Shown piece by piece: positions 16,023 to 24,494 of a DNA stretch of 64,000 bases. The stretch covers positions 7,874,001 through 7,938,000 of the forward strand of contig NZ_CP074371.1 of NCBI RefSeq assembly GCF_018362975.1, given 5' to 3'. The translations under genes and the position numbers were made by a program. Under the pieces are notes generated by a model, which was given only the letters and a program-made list of their open reading frames with translations, was not told where the DNA came from and did not search any database. The DNA comes from Nocardia tengchongensis. Lineage in GTDB: Bacteria > Actinomycetota > Actinomycetes > Mycobacteriales > Mycobacteriaceae. How positions within the stretch are numbered: position 1 is the first letter of the stretch; each line of letters begins with the position of its first letter.

Positions 16023-17590
16023 GAGACCTCCTCCGAGAGCGCGACCGCCTCCGCCGCGACCGGCGCGCCCACCGTGTAGCGGTACACGTCGAGATCGAAA
16101 TACCGGTTCTGCCAATACATCTCGCCGTGTGTGGACGGCCGGAACGGCGAATCGCCGTGATTGTCGATGTAGTAGGTGTTCGAGCCCTCGCAGACCGGCG
16201 TGAACAGGAAGTTCTTCTGCTGCCGCCGCAGGCACCGCTGGAAGTACTCGTCGTGCACTTCCTGCCGGATCTCGACGTCGGTCGTCCCGCGCGCCTTCGA
16301 CTCGGCGATGACCCGCGCCAGATGCGCCGAGGTGGCCTCGATCATCCAGATGTAGGAGCCCAGCACGAATCCGTACGGGCCGGTAATGGTGAACGAGTTC
16401 GGGAATCCCGGCACCGAAACACCCTGGTAGGACTGGTAGCGGTGCTCGTCCCAGAACTCCTCGAGGTCCAGGCCGCCGCGCCCGCGCACCGGGAACGGCG
16501 GGATCGAGCCCTTGTCCCAGAGTTTGAAGCCGGTGGCGCAGATGAGCACGTCGATCTCGTGCTCGGCCCCGTCGACGGTGACCACTCCGTGCTCGCTGAT
16601 CCGGGCGATGGAATCGGAGACCAGGGTGACATCGGACCGGTTGAAGGTCTTCAGATAGTCGTTGGACATGGAAGGGCGCTTGCAGCCCAATCCGTAACGG
16701 GGCGTGAGCTTTTCCCGCAGTTCCGGATCGCGGACCTGGGATCGCATCCAGCGCCGGATCGGCACCTCGGCCAGCTGCCGCACCGCGCCGGTCAGCCAGG
16801 CGGGCCCGGCCACCATGCCGCTCATGGCCACCTCGGTGCCGAGATTGCCGACCAGCCGCAGCGCGGAGCGAATACCCGTGTTGCCCAGCACTCGTCGCCC
16901 GAGCCGTCCGACCTCGGCGTCGTTCTTGGGGAACACCCAGATCGGCGTCCGCTGGAAAACCGTCAGGTGCTCGGTCTTGTCCACGATCGCCGGAATCAAC
17001 TGCAACGCGGTGGCTCCCGTGCCGATCACGGCCACTCGCTTCCCGGCCAGCGACACGTCGTGGTCCCACAACGCCGTGTGCAGAAGCGTCCCGCCGAAGT
17101 CGTCGAGTCCCGGGATGTCCGGCATCTTGGGCCGTTCCAGCCCGCCGATGGCCAGCACCACGTACCGCGCCGTCAACCACTCCCCGCCGTCGGTGGTCAA
17201 CCGCCACAGGCTGTTCCGCTCGTCGAACTCGGCGGCCACGATGCTGGTGTTCAACCGCAGTTTGTCCCGCAGCCCGTACTTGTCGACCATGCTCTCGGCG
17301 TAGTCCCGCAGTTCGGTGCCGGGCGCGAAGATCCGCGACCAGTCCCCGCGCTGCTCGTAGGAGAAGCTGTAGATGAACGACGGAATGTCCACCGCGACAC
17401 CGGGATAGGTGTTGGCGTGCCAGGTGCCGCCGACCCGATCCCATTTGTCCACGATCACGAAGTCGTGAATCCCGTGCCGTTGCAGCGCGATCCCGCTGCC
17501 GATGCCACCGAATCCGGCGCCGACCACGATGACCTCGTGATCGGGCCGGACGGCGGCCGGCGCACCCGTGCCACCGCACTGTGTTGCCAT
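16019..17590 (-). CDS. Flavin-containing monooxygenase, Baeyer-Villiger type (MymA-like)
   Basis: 523 aa. Two Rossmann motifs (VVGAGFGGIGSGIAL for FAD, VIGTGATALQLIP for NADPH) flank the BVMO fingerprint FGGTLLHTALWD (FxGxxxHxxxW). Start ATG 17590 has GGAGGAG six bases before it. The enzyme would insert oxygen into a ketone or oxidise a heteroatom using NADPH and O2. Adjacent SDR and reductase genes overlap by 4 bases. The combination recalls the M. tuberculosis mymA locus (MymA, SadH), but the lipase/FadD13 genes of that locus are absent here. Confidence 0.9.
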   Translation of the reverse strand: MATQCGGTGAPAAVRPDHEVIVVGAGFGGIGSGIALQRHGIHDFVIVDKWDRVGGTWHANTYPGVAVDIPSFIYSFSYEQRGDWSRIFAPGTELRDYAESMVDKYGLRDKLRLNTSIVAAEFDERNSLWRLTTDGGEWLTARYVVLAIGGLERPKMPDIPGLDDFGGTLLHTALWDHDVSLAGKRVAVIGTGATALQLIPAIVDKTEHLTVFQRTPIWVFPKNDAEVGRLGRRVLGNTGIRSALRLVGNLGTEVAMSGMVAGPAWLTGAVRQLAEVPIRRWMRSQVRDPELREKLTPRYGLGCKRPSMSNDYLKTFNRSDVTLVSDSIARISEHGVVTVDGAEHEIDVLICATGFKLWDKGSIPPFPVRGRGGLDLEEFWDEHRYQSYQGVSVPGFPNSFTITGPYGFVLGSYIWMIEATSAHLARVIAESKARGTTDVEIRQEVHDEYFQRCLRRQQKNFLFTPVCEGSNTYYIDNHGDSPFRPSTHGEMYWQNRYFDLDVYRYTVGAPVAAEAVALSEEVS

Positions 17591-17606
17591 ATCGGTCTCC
17601 TCCGGT

Positions 17607-18488
17607 TCAGCCGATGCGATCCGACAGTTCGCCGTCCGCGCCGAACAGCTCCCGCTGCCATTGCGCGAGCAGACCATCGGTGTCGATGTCGTCGGGATGG
17701 AAGCCCGGCCGCATATAGGGCCGCATTTCGGTGAGCAGGCCCTTCACGATCGGGCCGCGCGCCAGCCGCACCGTCTGCCGCGCCACCTTGAAGGGCCGCC
17801 AGCTGCGCGGATCGCTGAGGATCGAGGCGAACACTCCGACCGAGACCAGAGGAATGGTGAGCACGTACAGCCCGGCCATCACTCCGATCCGCACCACTTC
17901 GGTCCCGCCGGTGGTCCGGAAGACGTCGAAGGCCACGGACTTGTGCTCGAGTTCCTCGTAGGCATGCCAGTTCAACAGCCGCCACACTTCCGGATCACCC
18001 GGAATGTCCTGGATCTCCTGGCTGCTCAGGATGCGTTTGGCGAGGGTGGCCGTGTAGTGCTCGGCCGCCGCGGTGAACGCCAGGTGCACCTCGGGCGGCA
18101 CCGCATTCTCGACCGCGATCACCCCGCGCTCGCGCAGCGCGCCGTGGCCGAAGGTGAACAGCCGCACGATCGGGAAGCCGTTCTCGATGAGCTGCTCGTT
18201 CAACCGGCGATGCTGCTGCCCGTGCACCGCTTCCTGCCCGATGAATCCGGCCACCCGTTTCTTGAGCACGGCGTCGGTGACCTGGCCGGAGAATTTGCGC
18301 ACCGAGCGGATGAACGATTCCTCGCCGGGCGGGAAGGCGCCGGAGAGGACGGCGATCAGATGCGTCAAAGGGATGTCGCCGCGCACGAATTGGTGCGCCA
18401 TCGGCTCGGGTTCACCGAACCGGAATCGCATGCGCCGCACCTTCGGGTAGGGCATGAGGGACGTGGAGTCCTGCCGACCGATCGTCAT
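17607..18488 (-). CDS. Predicted metal-dependent hydrolase (PF10118-type), copy 1
   Basis: 293 aa. Helical protein with ferritin-like di-metal ligands: ExxH in GQEAVHGQQH, EH in AAEHYTATLA, and ExxH in YEELEHKSVAFDV. These match the family annotated as predicted metal-dependent hydrolases, whose reaction is unproven. AAAGGA lies 8 bases before the ATG. It is closely similar to the next upstream gene (shared ERELFGADG endings and RPGFHPDDIDTD) and is a tandem duplicate. Co-transcribed with the monooxygenase 16 bases downstream. Confidence 0.85.
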   Translation of the reverse strand: MTIGRQDSTSLMPYPKVRRMRFRFGEPEPMAHQFVRGDIPLTHLIAVLSGAFPPGEESFIRSVRKFSGQVTDAVLKKRVAGFIGQEAVHGQQHRRLNEQLIENGFPIVRLFTFGHGALRERGVIAVENAVPPEVHLAFTAAAEHYTATLAKRILSSQEIQDIPGDPEVWRLLNWHAYEELEHKSVAFDVFRTTGGTEVVRIGVMAGLYVLTIPLVSVGVFASILSDPRSWRPFKVARQTVRLARGPIVKGLLTEMRPYMRPGFHPDDIDTDGLLAQWQRELFGADGELSDRIG

Positions 18489-18519
18489 TGGCCGGTCCTT
18501 TCTGGCAATGGAGTTGTGG

Positions 18520-19377
18520 TTACTTCAGGTGGTCGAGGAGTTGGCCGTCGGCGCCGAAAAGCTCACGCTGCCAACGCGACAGCAGGGCGGCGGTGTCGAT
18601 GTCGTCGGGGTGGAACCCCGGCCGCAGGTACTTGCCCAGTTCCGGCATGAGGCCGCGGAAGACGGGCCCGGTGAACAGCCGGTAGGCCTCGCGCGCGACC
18701 CGGACCGGTTGCCGGCGCGCGACCGGGTCCCGTCCGACGGCCAGCGCCAGGCTGAGATAGGTCAGGGGCAGCGTCAGCGAGTACATGGCGAGCATGACCC
18801 CGATGCGGGTGCGCTCGGTGCCGCCGACGGCGCGGAACACGTCGAAGGCCACCGACTTGTGCTCGAGTTCTTCCAGCGCATGCCAATTCAGCAGATTCCA
18901 CACTTCCGGATCGCCCGGAATGGCTTGGATCTCGTCGCTGGCCAGCACCCGCTGCGCGAGGACGGCGGTGTAATGCTCGGCCGCCGCGGTCATGGCCAGG
19001 TGCACTTCGGGCGGCACCCGCTCCTCGATCCACAGCATGCGCTCTTTGGCGGCCTCGGAGTCCAGCCAAGCGATGGGATAGCCCAGCTCGACCAGCTTTT
19101 CGTTGAGTCTGCGGTGTTCGAGGCCGTGCATGGCCTCCTGCCCGACGAAGCCGGTCACCCGCTTCTTGAGCACCGGATCGGTGACGCGATCGGCCACCCG
19201 GCGCACCGAGCGGATGAAGGATTCCTCCCCCGCCGGGAAGCCGCCGGACATCCCGGCCACGAAATGGCTGTAGACCATGTCGTTTTCGACGAAGTACTTG
19301 TCGTTCGAAGCGCGATCGAATCGGAATTTGATGCGGCGGGCCCGGGGATAGGTCTGCGCCGGAAGGGTATTCGCCAT
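18520..19377 (-). CDS. Predicted metal-dependent hydrolase (PF10118-type), copy 2
   Basis: About 285 aa, start ATG 19377 with AAGGA 8 bases upstream (ATG 19386 also in frame but with the site too close). Same ligands as copy 1: GQEAMHGLEH, AAEHYTAVLA, LEELEHKSVAFDV. First gene of the operon and directly under the promoter at 19430-19458. Divergence from copy 1 is greatest at the N-terminus and around residues 110-130, suggesting different substrates or a heteromeric pair. Confidence 0.85.
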   Translation of the reverse strand: MANTLPAQTYPRARRIKFRFDRASNDKYFVENDMVYSHFVAGMSGGFPAGEESFIRSVRRVADRVTDPVLKKRVTGFVGQEAMHGLEHRRLNEKLVELGYPIAWLDSEAAKERMLWIEERVPPEVHLAMTAAAEHYTAVLAQRVLASDEIQAIPGDPEVWNLLNWHALEELEHKSVAFDVFRAVGGTERTRIGVMLAMYSLTLPLTYLSLALAVGRDPVARRQPVRVAREAYRLFTGPVFRGLMPELGKYLRPGFHPDDIDTAALLSRWQRELFGADGQLLDHLK

Positions 19378-19429
19378 CTGGACCATCCTTGATGCACGCA
19401 GTATCTGGTACCGCGTGTTCGATGTACCC

Positions 19430-19458
19430 AGTGTAGGACTGTCCCAGACAGTAGACAA
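19430..19458 (-). promoter_or_regulatory. Promoter with operator inside the -35/-10 spacer
   Basis: Read leftward: -35 TTGTCT (19453-19458), 17-base spacer, -10 TACACT (19430-19435). The spacer contains the perfect palindrome ACTGTCTGGGACAGT (19438-19452; 6-bp arms, 3-base centre). Occupancy would block RNA polymerase, the classic TetR-repressor layout. The TetR gene lies immediately upstream. The transcript would begin near 19423, 46 bases before the hydrolase start. Confidence 0.65.
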
Positions 19459-19477
19459 GGCCCGTCAAGCCCTCGAT

Positions 19478-20020
19478 TCAGCGAATGAAGCGCTCCACCA
19501 TCCGCCGCTCGCTCGCGGCGTCGGCCAGCGGCCACGTCAGCAGCGAGAGCACGATCCGCACAATCCATTGCACCGCTTCGTCATCCGGTGCGATGCCGGT
19601 GAGCAGCGTTGCGATCCGCCCGAGTTCCGGCGAGCTCGCGAACGCCCCGTCACTGCCGCCCGCGCGAGTGCCCGCGAATCCCTTGGCCAGCACCGGATCC
19701 GAGCGCACCGCCGCGACCGAGGCCAGGATCGCCTCCACGATCCGCCGCGAGCCCTCGTAGCGCCGCACCGTCGCGGCCACCCGTTCGGCGACCCCGACCG
19801 CCGACTTGGCCATGACCGCGTCGAACAGCGCAGCCTTGCCCGGGAAGTGGCGGTAGAGGGTGGCACGGGAGCAGCCGACCGCGCCGGCCACATCGTCCAT
19901 GCCGACCCGGTCGAAGCCGCGGGTCTGGAACAGGTCGGAGGCGACCGCGACGATCCGGTCCGAGGCGGCCGACCGTCGCACCCCACCCGTCAGCCAGTCC
20001 ACGCGTTGCTCGGCCACCAT
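19478..20020 (-). CDS. TetR-family transcriptional regulator
   Basis: About 180 aa. N-terminal HTH: IVAVASDLFQTRGFDRVG, then VAGAVGCSRATLYRHFPGKAALF, the standard TetR recognition helix. The C-terminal ligand domain is helical and unremarkable. Start ATG 20020 has GAGGAG five bases upstream; ATG 20032 is an alternative. It lies upstream of, and in the same direction as, the hydrolase/monooxygenase operon, separated by 100 bp carrying a palindromic promoter. It is probably the local repressor and, from the site at 20046-20060, autoregulated. Confidence 0.88.
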   Translation of the reverse strand: MVAEQRVDWLTGGVRRSAASDRIVAVASDLFQTRGFDRVGMDDVAGAVGCSRATLYRHFPGKAALFDAVMAKSAVGVAERVAATVRRYEGSRRIVEAILASVAAVRSDPVLAKGFAGTRAGGSDGAFASSPELGRIATLLTGIAPDDEAVQWIVRIVLSLLTWPLADAASERRMVERFIR

Positions 20021-20045
20021 GCCACTCCTCACCGATGAAGATCAG

Positions 20046-20086
20046 GTCTCATCCTGAGACGTAGGCGCGGCTTCGTCCAGGGTCAA
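20046..20086 (-). promoter_or_regulatory. TetR gene promoter with palindromic site
   Basis: Read leftward: -35 TTGACC (20081-20086), 17-base spacer, -10-like TACGTC (20058-20063). The perfect palindrome GTCTCATCCTGAGAC (20046-20060, 6-bp arms, 3-base centre) overlaps the -10 and the predicted start. It sits 25 bases before the TetR ATG and suits autoregulation. Confidence 0.55.
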
Positions 20087-20226
20087 TTCCCGGCAACAGA
20101 CCCATATCAATTTGCCGGAAGTTCGCCCGCTCTATGCAAGGCTGTCTCCAGGCGCGGTGTGGCGCGTTCTACTTGAACAGGTCCTGAGCCTTTCGCCGAG
20201 GGATCGGTGAGCAAGGAGACAAACGC

Positions 20227-21915
20227 GTGGACACCAGCCTGTCCCGACTAAGGCAACGTCTCGGCAAACCAACTGCCAAGGACCTCACCGCCGGAATGGC
20301 GACCGGCCTGTTCAGCATCCCCGAAGGCATGGCCTACGCCTCCATCGCCGGATTCAATCCGGTCGCCGGACTCTACGCGGGCGTGGTGCCGCCGATCCTG
20401 GGCTCGCTCACCGCTTCCACCGTCCTCATGGTCACCACCCTGACCAGCGCCATCGCCCTCACCGGCCAATCCGCCATCGCCACCGCCGGACTCGATCCGC
20501 ACGACGCGGGGAATCTGGCCGCGCTCACCCTGCTGGTCGGTGTCGTCATGGTGCTCATGGGCGTGCTGCGGCTCGGCGTGGTCATGAGCTTCGTGTCCAA
20601 CGCGGTCATGGTCGGCTTCTCCACCGGCATCGCGCTGCAGATCATGACCGGTGTATTCAAGGACGCCACCGGTTACAAGCCGCCGGGGCACAACAAGCTT
20701 GTGCAGGTATGGAATTGGCTTACCGGGATCGGCCATTGGCAGTCCGCGGCCACCTGGGTCGCCGTCGCGACCATCCTGGTGTGGGCGGTGGCCCGGATGA
20801 TTCCGAAGATCGAGGCACTGGCCCTGCTGGTCGCCATGGTGGTGGTGAGTGTGGTGGTGGCGATCCTCGGCACCGAGGTTGAGCTCGTCTCCGATATCGC
20901 GAGCATCCCCGGCACGCTGCCCGGGCTGTCCCTGCCGAACTGGGACGCCATGCCGCACTTGGCCGCGGGCGCGTTGTCGGTGGCGCTGGTGGCGCTCGCG
21001 CAGGCCGCCAGCGTGGCGCCGTCCATGCCGAATCCGGACGGCAGCCGCTCCAGCGTGAACGCCGACTTCACCGCCCAGGGCATCGCGAATCTCGGCGGCG
21101 GCCTGTTCTCGGCGCTGCCCTCGGGCGGCTCGCTCTCGCGCACCGGGGTCGCCGCCGGGGTCGGGGCCCGAACCCGCTGGGCCGGTGTGATTTCCGGCGT
21201 CTTCCTGGCGCTGGTCGTGGTCACCTGCGGCGGCCTGGCCGAACACATTCCGATGCCGGTCATCGGCGGCCTCATCCTGGTCGTCGGCGGGGAGCTGATC
21301 TGGGGCAAGGTCAAGGACATCGGGCTGGTGTGGCACACCTCGAAGCTGTCCACCGCCGCCATGATCGCTACCTTCGCCGCCACCACCCAGCTGCCGCTGC
21401 AACAGGCCATCGTCATCGGCGCGGTGCTGTCGCTGCTGCTCTACTGCGTGCAGGCGGCGCGGCAGATCCAGCTGGTGGGACTCACCCGCGACGCGGCCGG
21501 GCACTGGCTCACAGCGCCGGTGCCGCAACAACTTCCGCCCGGCGAGGTCACCGTCCTCGACTATCGCGGCACCAGCTTCTTCGCCGAACTGCCGCGGCTC
21601 GAGGCCGCGCTCCCCGAAGTATCCGGGGCCCGCAACGCAGTCCTCGTACTGGTCCTGCGGGCCATGCCCGACATCCCCTCCTCGGCCATCCTGCGCCTGC
21701 TCGAACGCTACAACCGCCAATTGCGCGACGCCGGAGGACGACTCGTGCTCGCCGGCGTGGAACCGGAACTGGCGGAAGTCATGCAGCACACCGGGCTCAC
21801 CGAACAGCTCGGCCCCGACGGCATCGTTACGGCCCAACCCGAGATCTTCGGGCCGGTCGCCACCGCCGTCGACCTCGGAAGCAACTGGATCGACAGTCGA
21901 AAAACCCAACAATGA
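20227..21915 (+). CDS. SulP-family sulfate/anion transporter with STAS domain
   Basis: 562 aa. N-terminal SulP membrane domain of about 10-14 helices (SIPEGMAYASIAGFNPVAGL is the family signature at residues 31-50), then a C-terminal cytoplasmic STAS domain (about 435-545: VTVLDYRGTSFFAELPRLE, LRLLERYNRQLRDAGGRLV). Members carry sulfate, bicarbonate or other anions. GTG start 20227 is preceded by AAGGAG. The next gene, an alkyl sulfatase, starts within 9 bases, so a sulfate-related cargo is likely: uptake of alkyl sulfates or handling of released sulfate. Confidence 0.9.
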   Translation: MDTSLSRLRQRLGKPTAKDLTAGMATGLFSIPEGMAYASIAGFNPVAGLYAGVVPPILGSLTASTVLMVTTLTSAIALTGQSAIATAGLDPHDAGNLAALTLLVGVVMVLMGVLRLGVVMSFVSNAVMVGFSTGIALQIMTGVFKDATGYKPPGHNKLVQVWNWLTGIGHWQSAATWVAVATILVWAVARMIPKIEALALLVAMVVVSVVVAILGTEVELVSDIASIPGTLPGLSLPNWDAMPHLAAGALSVALVALAQAASVAPSMPNPDGSRSSVNADFTAQGIANLGGGLFSALPSGGSLSRTGVAAGVGARTRWAGVISGVFLALVVVTCGGLAEHIPMPVIGGLILVVGGELIWGKVKDIGLVWHTSKLSTAAMIATFAATTQLPLQQAIVIGAVLSLLLYCVQAARQIQLVGLTRDAAGHWLTAPVPQQLPPGEVTVLDYRGTSFFAELPRLEAALPEVSGARNAVLVLVLRAMPDIPSSAILRLLERYNRQLRDAGGRLVLAGVEPELAEVMQHTGLTEQLGPDGIVTAQPEIFGPVATAVDLGSNWIDSRKTQQ

Positions 21916-21923
21916 GGTGTCCC

Positions 21924-23723
21924 ATGACAGCAGCACCGGTTGACCGCACCGATTTCGACAATGCCGAGCGCGGCTTCATCGCGCGCCTCTCACCCGCCGT
22001 GATCCCGGGGAAGAACGGCGGTGTGGCCTACGACGCCGACTCCTTCGACTTCCTGAAGGGCGACGGCGCCGACACCGTACTCCCCAGCCTGTGGCGGCAG
22101 TCCCAACTCGTCGCGATGCACGGCCTCTACGAGGTGTGCGAGGGCGTGTATCAGGTTCGCGGCCTGGATATCTCGAACATGACACTGATCGAATCCGACA
22201 CCGGCGTCATCGTGATCGACCCGCTGGTGAGCGCGGAGACCGCGGCCGCGGCCCTGGCGCTGTACCGCGAGAACCGCGGAGACCGTGCGGTCACCGCGGT
22301 GATCTACACGCACCCGCACGCCGACCACTTCGGCGGCGTGCTGGGTGTGGTCGACCCGGACACCACCGTGCCGATCATCGCGCCGGAACACTTCATGGAA
22401 CACGCCATTTCGGAGAACGTGTACGCCGGCACGGCCATGTTGCGCCGCGGCATGTACTACTCCGGCGCGAATCTCGCGCGCGACCCGAAGGGTCTGGTCG
22501 GCATGGGACTGGGACCGGTCGCCTCGGCGGGTGAATTCGGGCTGCTGGCGCCGACTCTGAACATCACCGCCACGGGCCAGGAGGAGGTCATCGATGGAGT
22601 GCGGTTCATCTTCCAGATGACGCCCGGCACCGAGGCCCCCGCCGAGATGAACTTCCTGCTCCCCGACCGCAATGCGCTGTGCATGGCCGAGAACGCCTGC
22701 CACACACTGCACAACATCCTGACGCTGCGCGGCGCGCAGGTGCGCGACGCCCGCATGTGGTCGCGGTACATCGCCGAGGCGATCGAAATGTTCATCGACC
22801 GCGCCGATGTCGTGTTCGCCTCGCATCACTGGCCGACCTGGGGGCGCGACAATATCGAGGAGTTCCTGACCCAGCAGCGCGACACCTACGCCTACATGCA
22901 CGACCAGACGCTGCGGCGAATGAACCAGGGCGAGGTCGGCTCCGAGATCGCCGAGGACTTCCCGCTCGCACCGGAATTGGCCGCGCAGTGGAACAACCGC
23001 GGCTATTACGGCTCCATCAGCCATGACGTCAAGGCCGTCTACCAGCGCTATGTCGGCTGGTACGACGCCAATCCGGCACACCTGTGGATGCATCCGCCGC
23101 AGGAACAGGCCACCCGCTACGTGAAGCTGCTCGGAGGCGTGGACGCGACCGTCGCCAAGGTGAAGGAGTTCGCCGACCAGGGCGATCTGCGCTTCGCGGC
23201 CGAACTGGGCGGTCACGCGGTATTCGCCGACCCGTCCCACGCCGAGGCGAAGCAGACCCTGGCGGCGGTATTCGAACGGCTCGGCTTCGGTTCCGAGAAC
23301 GCCACCTGGCGCAACTGTTTCCTCACCGCCGCACAGGAACTCATGCAGGGTGTCGCTCCCACGGCGATCGCCGCCAGCCAGGCGGTAGCCCTCGCGATGA
23401 GCATCACGCAACTCTTCGACACCCTGTCCCTGAACATCGTCGGCTCGAAGGCCTGGGACGAGAAGTTCAGCATCGCTTGGCATTTCACCGACAGCGGCGA
23501 GAACTACCGCATGGAGCTGAGCCACGGCGCGCTCATCCACCATCCGGCCGCCCGCAAGCGCGAGGCCGATCTTGATGTCACCCTGACCAAACTCGGACTG
23601 CTGCAACTGATCGCCACCGGCAAGTTCGACGGGCTGCAGACCAAGGGCGATACCGGGGTATGGCAGCGGCTCACGGGCCTGCTCGACAAGTCCGACCCCA
23701 ACTTCGCGATCATCACGCCCTGA
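21924..23723 (+). CDS. Alkyl sulfatase, SdsA1-like metallo-beta-lactamase fold
   Basis: About 599 aa. Metal site THPHADHFGG (HxHxDH) near residue 131, with further ligands in MAENACHTLHN and ASHHWPTWG. An alpha-helical dimerisation domain follows, then a C-terminal SCP2-like domain (residues 480-598, ending LDKSDPNFAIITP), the full SdsA1 architecture. Family enzymes hydrolyse primary or secondary alkyl sulfates such as SDS to alcohol plus sulfate. No signal peptide is seen, so the enzyme is probably cytoplasmic, unlike exported SdsA1. Start ATG 21924 follows GAGGTG; ATG 21912 overlaps the SulP stop and is possible. Confidence 0.9.
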   Translation: MTAAPVDRTDFDNAERGFIARLSPAVIPGKNGGVAYDADSFDFLKGDGADTVLPSLWRQSQLVAMHGLYEVCEGVYQVRGLDISNMTLIESDTGVIVIDPLVSAETAAAALALYRENRGDRAVTAVIYTHPHADHFGGVLGVVDPDTTVPIIAPEHFMEHAISENVYAGTAMLRRGMYYSGANLARDPKGLVGMGLGPVASAGEFGLLAPTLNITATGQEEVIDGVRFIFQMTPGTEAPAEMNFLLPDRNALCMAENACHTLHNILTLRGAQVRDARMWSRYIAEAIEMFIDRADVVFASHHWPTWGRDNIEEFLTQQRDTYAYMHDQTLRRMNQGEVGSEIAEDFPLAPELAAQWNNRGYYGSISHDVKAVYQRYVGWYDANPAHLWMHPPQEQATRYVKLLGGVDATVAKVKEFADQGDLRFAAELGGHAVFADPSHAEAKQTLAAVFERLGFGSENATWRNCFLTAAQELMQGVAPTAIAASQAVALAMSITQLFDTLSLNIVGSKAWDEKFSIAWHFTDSGENYRMELSHGALIHHPAARKREADLDVTLTKLGLLQLIATGKFDGLQTKGDTGVWQRLTGLLDKSDPNFAIITP

Positions 23724-23730
23724 CGTTCGC

Positions 23731-23760
23731 GGACCGCCTCGGCAGCTGCCGAGGCGGTCC
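23731..23760 (+). terminator. Terminator hairpin after the alkyl sulfatase gene
   Basis: A perfect 30-bp palindrome: 15-bp arm GGACCGCCTCGGCAG followed directly by its reverse complement, 8 bases past the stop. It would fold as a strong GC stem with a tight loop. There is no U-tract. Confidence 0.7.
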
Positions 23761-23817
23761 GGACGGCTTCCGCCCCAACCGAATCCATCCGACCCGACCA
23801 GAAGCGAGGACATCAAC

Positions 23818-24486
23818 GTGACGGCGCCAACCACGCGGGAACCGGGCCGCATGGCCTCGATCGAAGCAATGGGCTTCACCGGAATCGTCTTCGCGGTACT
23901 CACTCTGATCGGGGTGGAGATGCTGCGCGGCATGCCCGGCTGGAGCGCGGATCACGCGGCCGTGGAGCAGTGGTTCGCCCAGTCCGGCAATCGCACCCGG
24001 CTCACCAGCGTGGTGCTGATCATGGTGGTGGCCTCGATCGCGCTGCTGTGGTTCATCGGCACCCTGCGCCGCCGCCTGGGGCAGCGTGAGGATCAGCTGT
24101 TCGCCACCGTATTCCTCGGCAGCGGAGTGATTCTCATCGGCCTGCTGCTCACCTCCGTGGCCGCCTTCGCGGTGCCGGCCACCATCGCCCAGCAGCTGAG
24201 CCCGGCGGCCGCGGCGGACGCCTACCCCGCCAGCCACGGCCTGGGCATGGTCCTGATAACCATCATCGCGCCCCGCATCTCCGCGGTCTTCATGCTCTCC
24301 CTGGCGAATCTCGCCCGCGTCACCCGCGCGTTCCCGCGGTGGCTGACCCTGCTGTCCACGGCGGCAGCGCTGTTCATGCTGATCGCGGTCACCACCGAGA
24401 TCCGCATCGCCTGGGTCCTGCCCGCATGGTCCCTGGTGATCGGCATCTACATCGTCACGCAGCGAAAGCACCTGGCCCCCGAGTGA
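23818..24486 (+). CDS. Integral membrane protein of unknown function
   Basis: 222 aa, GTG start. Six hydrophobic segments are visible, near residues 18-37, 64-82, 96-116, 142-162, 175-193 and 195-212, with a short soluble loop between the first two (SADHAAVEQWFAQSGNRTR). The pattern resembles the DUF4386-type multi-pass family, but I cannot assign it firmly. It is separated from the alkyl sulfatase by a strong hairpin, so may be independently transcribed. Convergent with the P450 gene across 8 bases. Confidence 0.6.
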   Translation: MTAPTTREPGRMASIEAMGFTGIVFAVLTLIGVEMLRGMPGWSADHAAVEQWFAQSGNRTRLTSVVLIMVVASIALLWFIGTLRRRLGQREDQLFATVFLGSGVILIGLLLTSVAAFAVPATIAQQLSPAAAADAYPASHGLGMVLITIIAPRISAVFMLSLANLARVTRAFPRWLTLLSTAAALFMLIAVTTEIRIAWVLPAWSLVIGIYIVTQRKHLAPE

Positions 24487-24494
24487 GAAGGGCC

